NCBI RefSeq assembly: GCF_004000785.1 | Contig: NZ_BILX01000017.1 | Span: 42,821 to 106,820, forward strand | Direction: 5' to 3' | Origin: Paenibacillus ehimensis NBRC 15659 | GTDB lineage: Bacteria > Bacillota > Bacilli > Paenibacillales > NBRC-103111 | DNA length: 64,000 bases | Made by a program: the position numbers and the translations under genes | Shown here: positions 63,329 through 64,000 of the stretch, piece by piece | Layout of the letters: every line of letters begins with the position of its first letter | Position numbering within the stretch: the stretch's first letter is position 1 | The notes under the pieces: generated by a model | Seen by the model: the letters and a program-made list of their open reading frames with translations, nothing else | Told to the model about the DNA's origin: nothing | Database searches by the model: none

Positions 63329-63442
63329 AATAGAGCGATTTGACATGGAGCCTCTGCGGGCATGAGTACTCGCAAAAGCCGCGAAGCATAAGGACTTCGC
63401 GAGTACTCATGCACGCCCCTCCATATAAAATCGCACTCTATT
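63329..63442. repeat. Large 114-nt inverted repeat / structured element
   Basis: Nested arms: AATAGAGCGATTT (63329-63341) with AAATCGCACTCTATT (63428-63442), ATGGAG (63345) with CTCCAT (63419), CATGAGTACTC (63361-63371) with GAGTACTCATG (63401-63411) and GCGAAG (63381) with CTTCGC (63395). The symmetry extends through about 114 bases, in the divergent region between the RRNPP gene and the secreted-protein gene. It could be a non-coding RNA, an operator array or a small mobile (MITE-like) element. No coding frame. Confidence 0.6.
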
Positions 63443-63535
63443 TTACCCATGTCGAATAGCGAGGAAGCACTTAACCTAACATGATAAATCAATTTTATTC
63501 TTTTATATTACAAATATTGGGAGGCTGAAAGGTTT

Positions 63536-64000
63536 ATGATCGCTAAGTTCAAAAAAAATTTAGTGTTGTCTGTTGTTGCAGCAACCGCAATTGTTGGTGG
63601 GGCTTCATCAGCACTTGCTGGAATTACGACCCCTGCTTATGTATTTAATGATAATCTAAAGCAATCAGGTAATTATGCTTGGTTAGGAGACGCAACTCCC
63701 CAGTATAATTGCTTGGCATATGCGCTTGGTAATTATAGTAACTGGGTATGGCCATGGGGATCTAATAACCCGTCTAATTCACAAGTTGACACTTACCTTT
63801 CTAATCAGGGGTATAAAAAGAGTGCTGCTATGAACAGCACCGATGTAGCCGCTTATGAAATTATTTCATATGGTACTTCTGATAGCAGTATTACACATTT
63901 TGCAAGGGTTGCAGCATATGGTTATTCTAATGCTAAGTGGGGACAGCTTGAACTTTTGCAACATGATGGTTGGGACCCTTATAAGTCTAACGGTTCTTAT
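63536..64000 (+). CDS. Secreted protein with N-C-L-A-x-A-L-G motif, 3' end outside window
   Basis: 155 codons to the window edge with no stop. A signal peptide (FKKNLVLSVVAATAIVGGAS, then SALAGI) is followed by TPQYNCLAYALGNYSNWVWP and later TDVAAYEIISYG and ITHFARVAAYGY. The NCLAYALG/WVWP pattern and the later His suggest a papain-like or DUF7689-like fold with a Cys-His pair, but I cannot identify the family firmly. ATG 63536 has AAAGG three bases upstream and GGGAGG earlier. It could be an output gene of the divergent RRNPP system. Confidence 0.65.
   Translation, partial: MIAKFKKNLVLSVVAATAIVGGASSALAGITTPAYVFNDNLKQSGNYAWLGDATPQYNCLAYALGNYSNWVWPWGSNNPSNSQVDTYLSNQGYKKSAAMNSTDVAAYEIISYGTSDSSITHFARVAAYGYSNAKWGQLELLQHDGWDPYKSNGSY

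Overview
The window looks like a chromosomal segment of a spore-forming member of the Paenibacillaceae (Paenibacillus or a close relative). The evidence is the block mntR, patatin (yqhO-like), a small yqhP-position gene, yqhQ, yqhR, aroQ, yqhT-type peptidase and efp, which keeps Bacillus-type gene order. Also present are spore photoproduct lyase, a Spo0E-family phosphatase, an AbrB-type regulator, an aa3-type menaquinol oxidase (qoxABCD), a T-box before metG, a stalk-domain (copper-amine-oxidase-N-like) protein and strong AGGAGG-type ribosome binding sites. Base composition is moderate to GC-rich in the core and clearly AT-rich in the accessory stretches near 2.4-4.9 kb, 18.4-19.4 kb, 28.4-34.1 kb and 60.5-64 kb.

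Layout. 0-5 kb: a nucleotidyltransferase cut by the left edge, an MFS pump and a three-gene accessory unit (unrecognised 432-aa protein, 71-aa membrane protein, stalk/ankyrin protein). 5-8.3 kb: a MocR regulator and an ACT-domain malic enzyme, convergent on a shared terminator. 8.3-13.4 kb: qoxABCD with a Sco protein and a ResA-like thioredoxin, preceded by a GTGA-N6-TCAC palindrome. 13.5-18.3 kb: a membrane-protein remnant, nitrilase, Orn/Lys/Arg decarboxylase, a DapA-like aldolase and a histidine phosphatase. 18.3-19.4 kb: small accessory genes and a Nudix fragment.

19.6-29 kb: a metal or metallophore uptake island. It holds a Nik/Opp-type ABC importer (two permeases, two ATPases, binding protein last), two exporter-fold ABC half-transporters of the YbtP/YbtQ or IrtA/IrtB sort, and a MarR regulator. 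A shared palindrome (TATAGC-N2-CTATA type) lies before marR, before the permease gene and before the exporter-fold pair. A good Fur box lies before the permease gene. I read this as one iron/metal-responsive regulon. 29-34.1 kb is AT-richer accessory DNA with small enzymes, an XRE regulator, a DinB protein and three decayed genes.

34.2-48.4 kb is housekeeping: efp to mntR, splB, ccdA, the Zn importer znuABC with a Zur-like box, a Gfo/Idh/MocA oxidoreductase and metG with its T-box. 48.4-60.4 kb: yidD, a secreted repeat protein, an Asp/Glu racemase-family protein, a two-component system overlapping an mreB-like gene, an RHH/PIN pair that looks like a toxin-antitoxin module, Nudix and inositol monophosphatase genes, a second two-component system divergent from a membrane-anchored M23 peptidase, and a WecG/TagA glycosyltransferase. 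60.4-64 kb: an AbrB/zinc-ribbon/HTH protein, a Spo0E-family protein, and a peptide quorum-sensing cassette of the RRNPP type. That cassette is a 423-aa HTH/TPR regulator with a good sigma-A promoter, followed 37 nt downstream by a 40-aa exported propeptide gene. Divergent from it are a 114-nt inverted repeat and a secreted protein cut by the right edge.

I saw no rRNA, tRNA, CRISPR array, insertion sequence or phage structural gene. The strongest candidates for new biology are the RRNPP regulator/propeptide pair and the doubly regulated metallophore uptake island.
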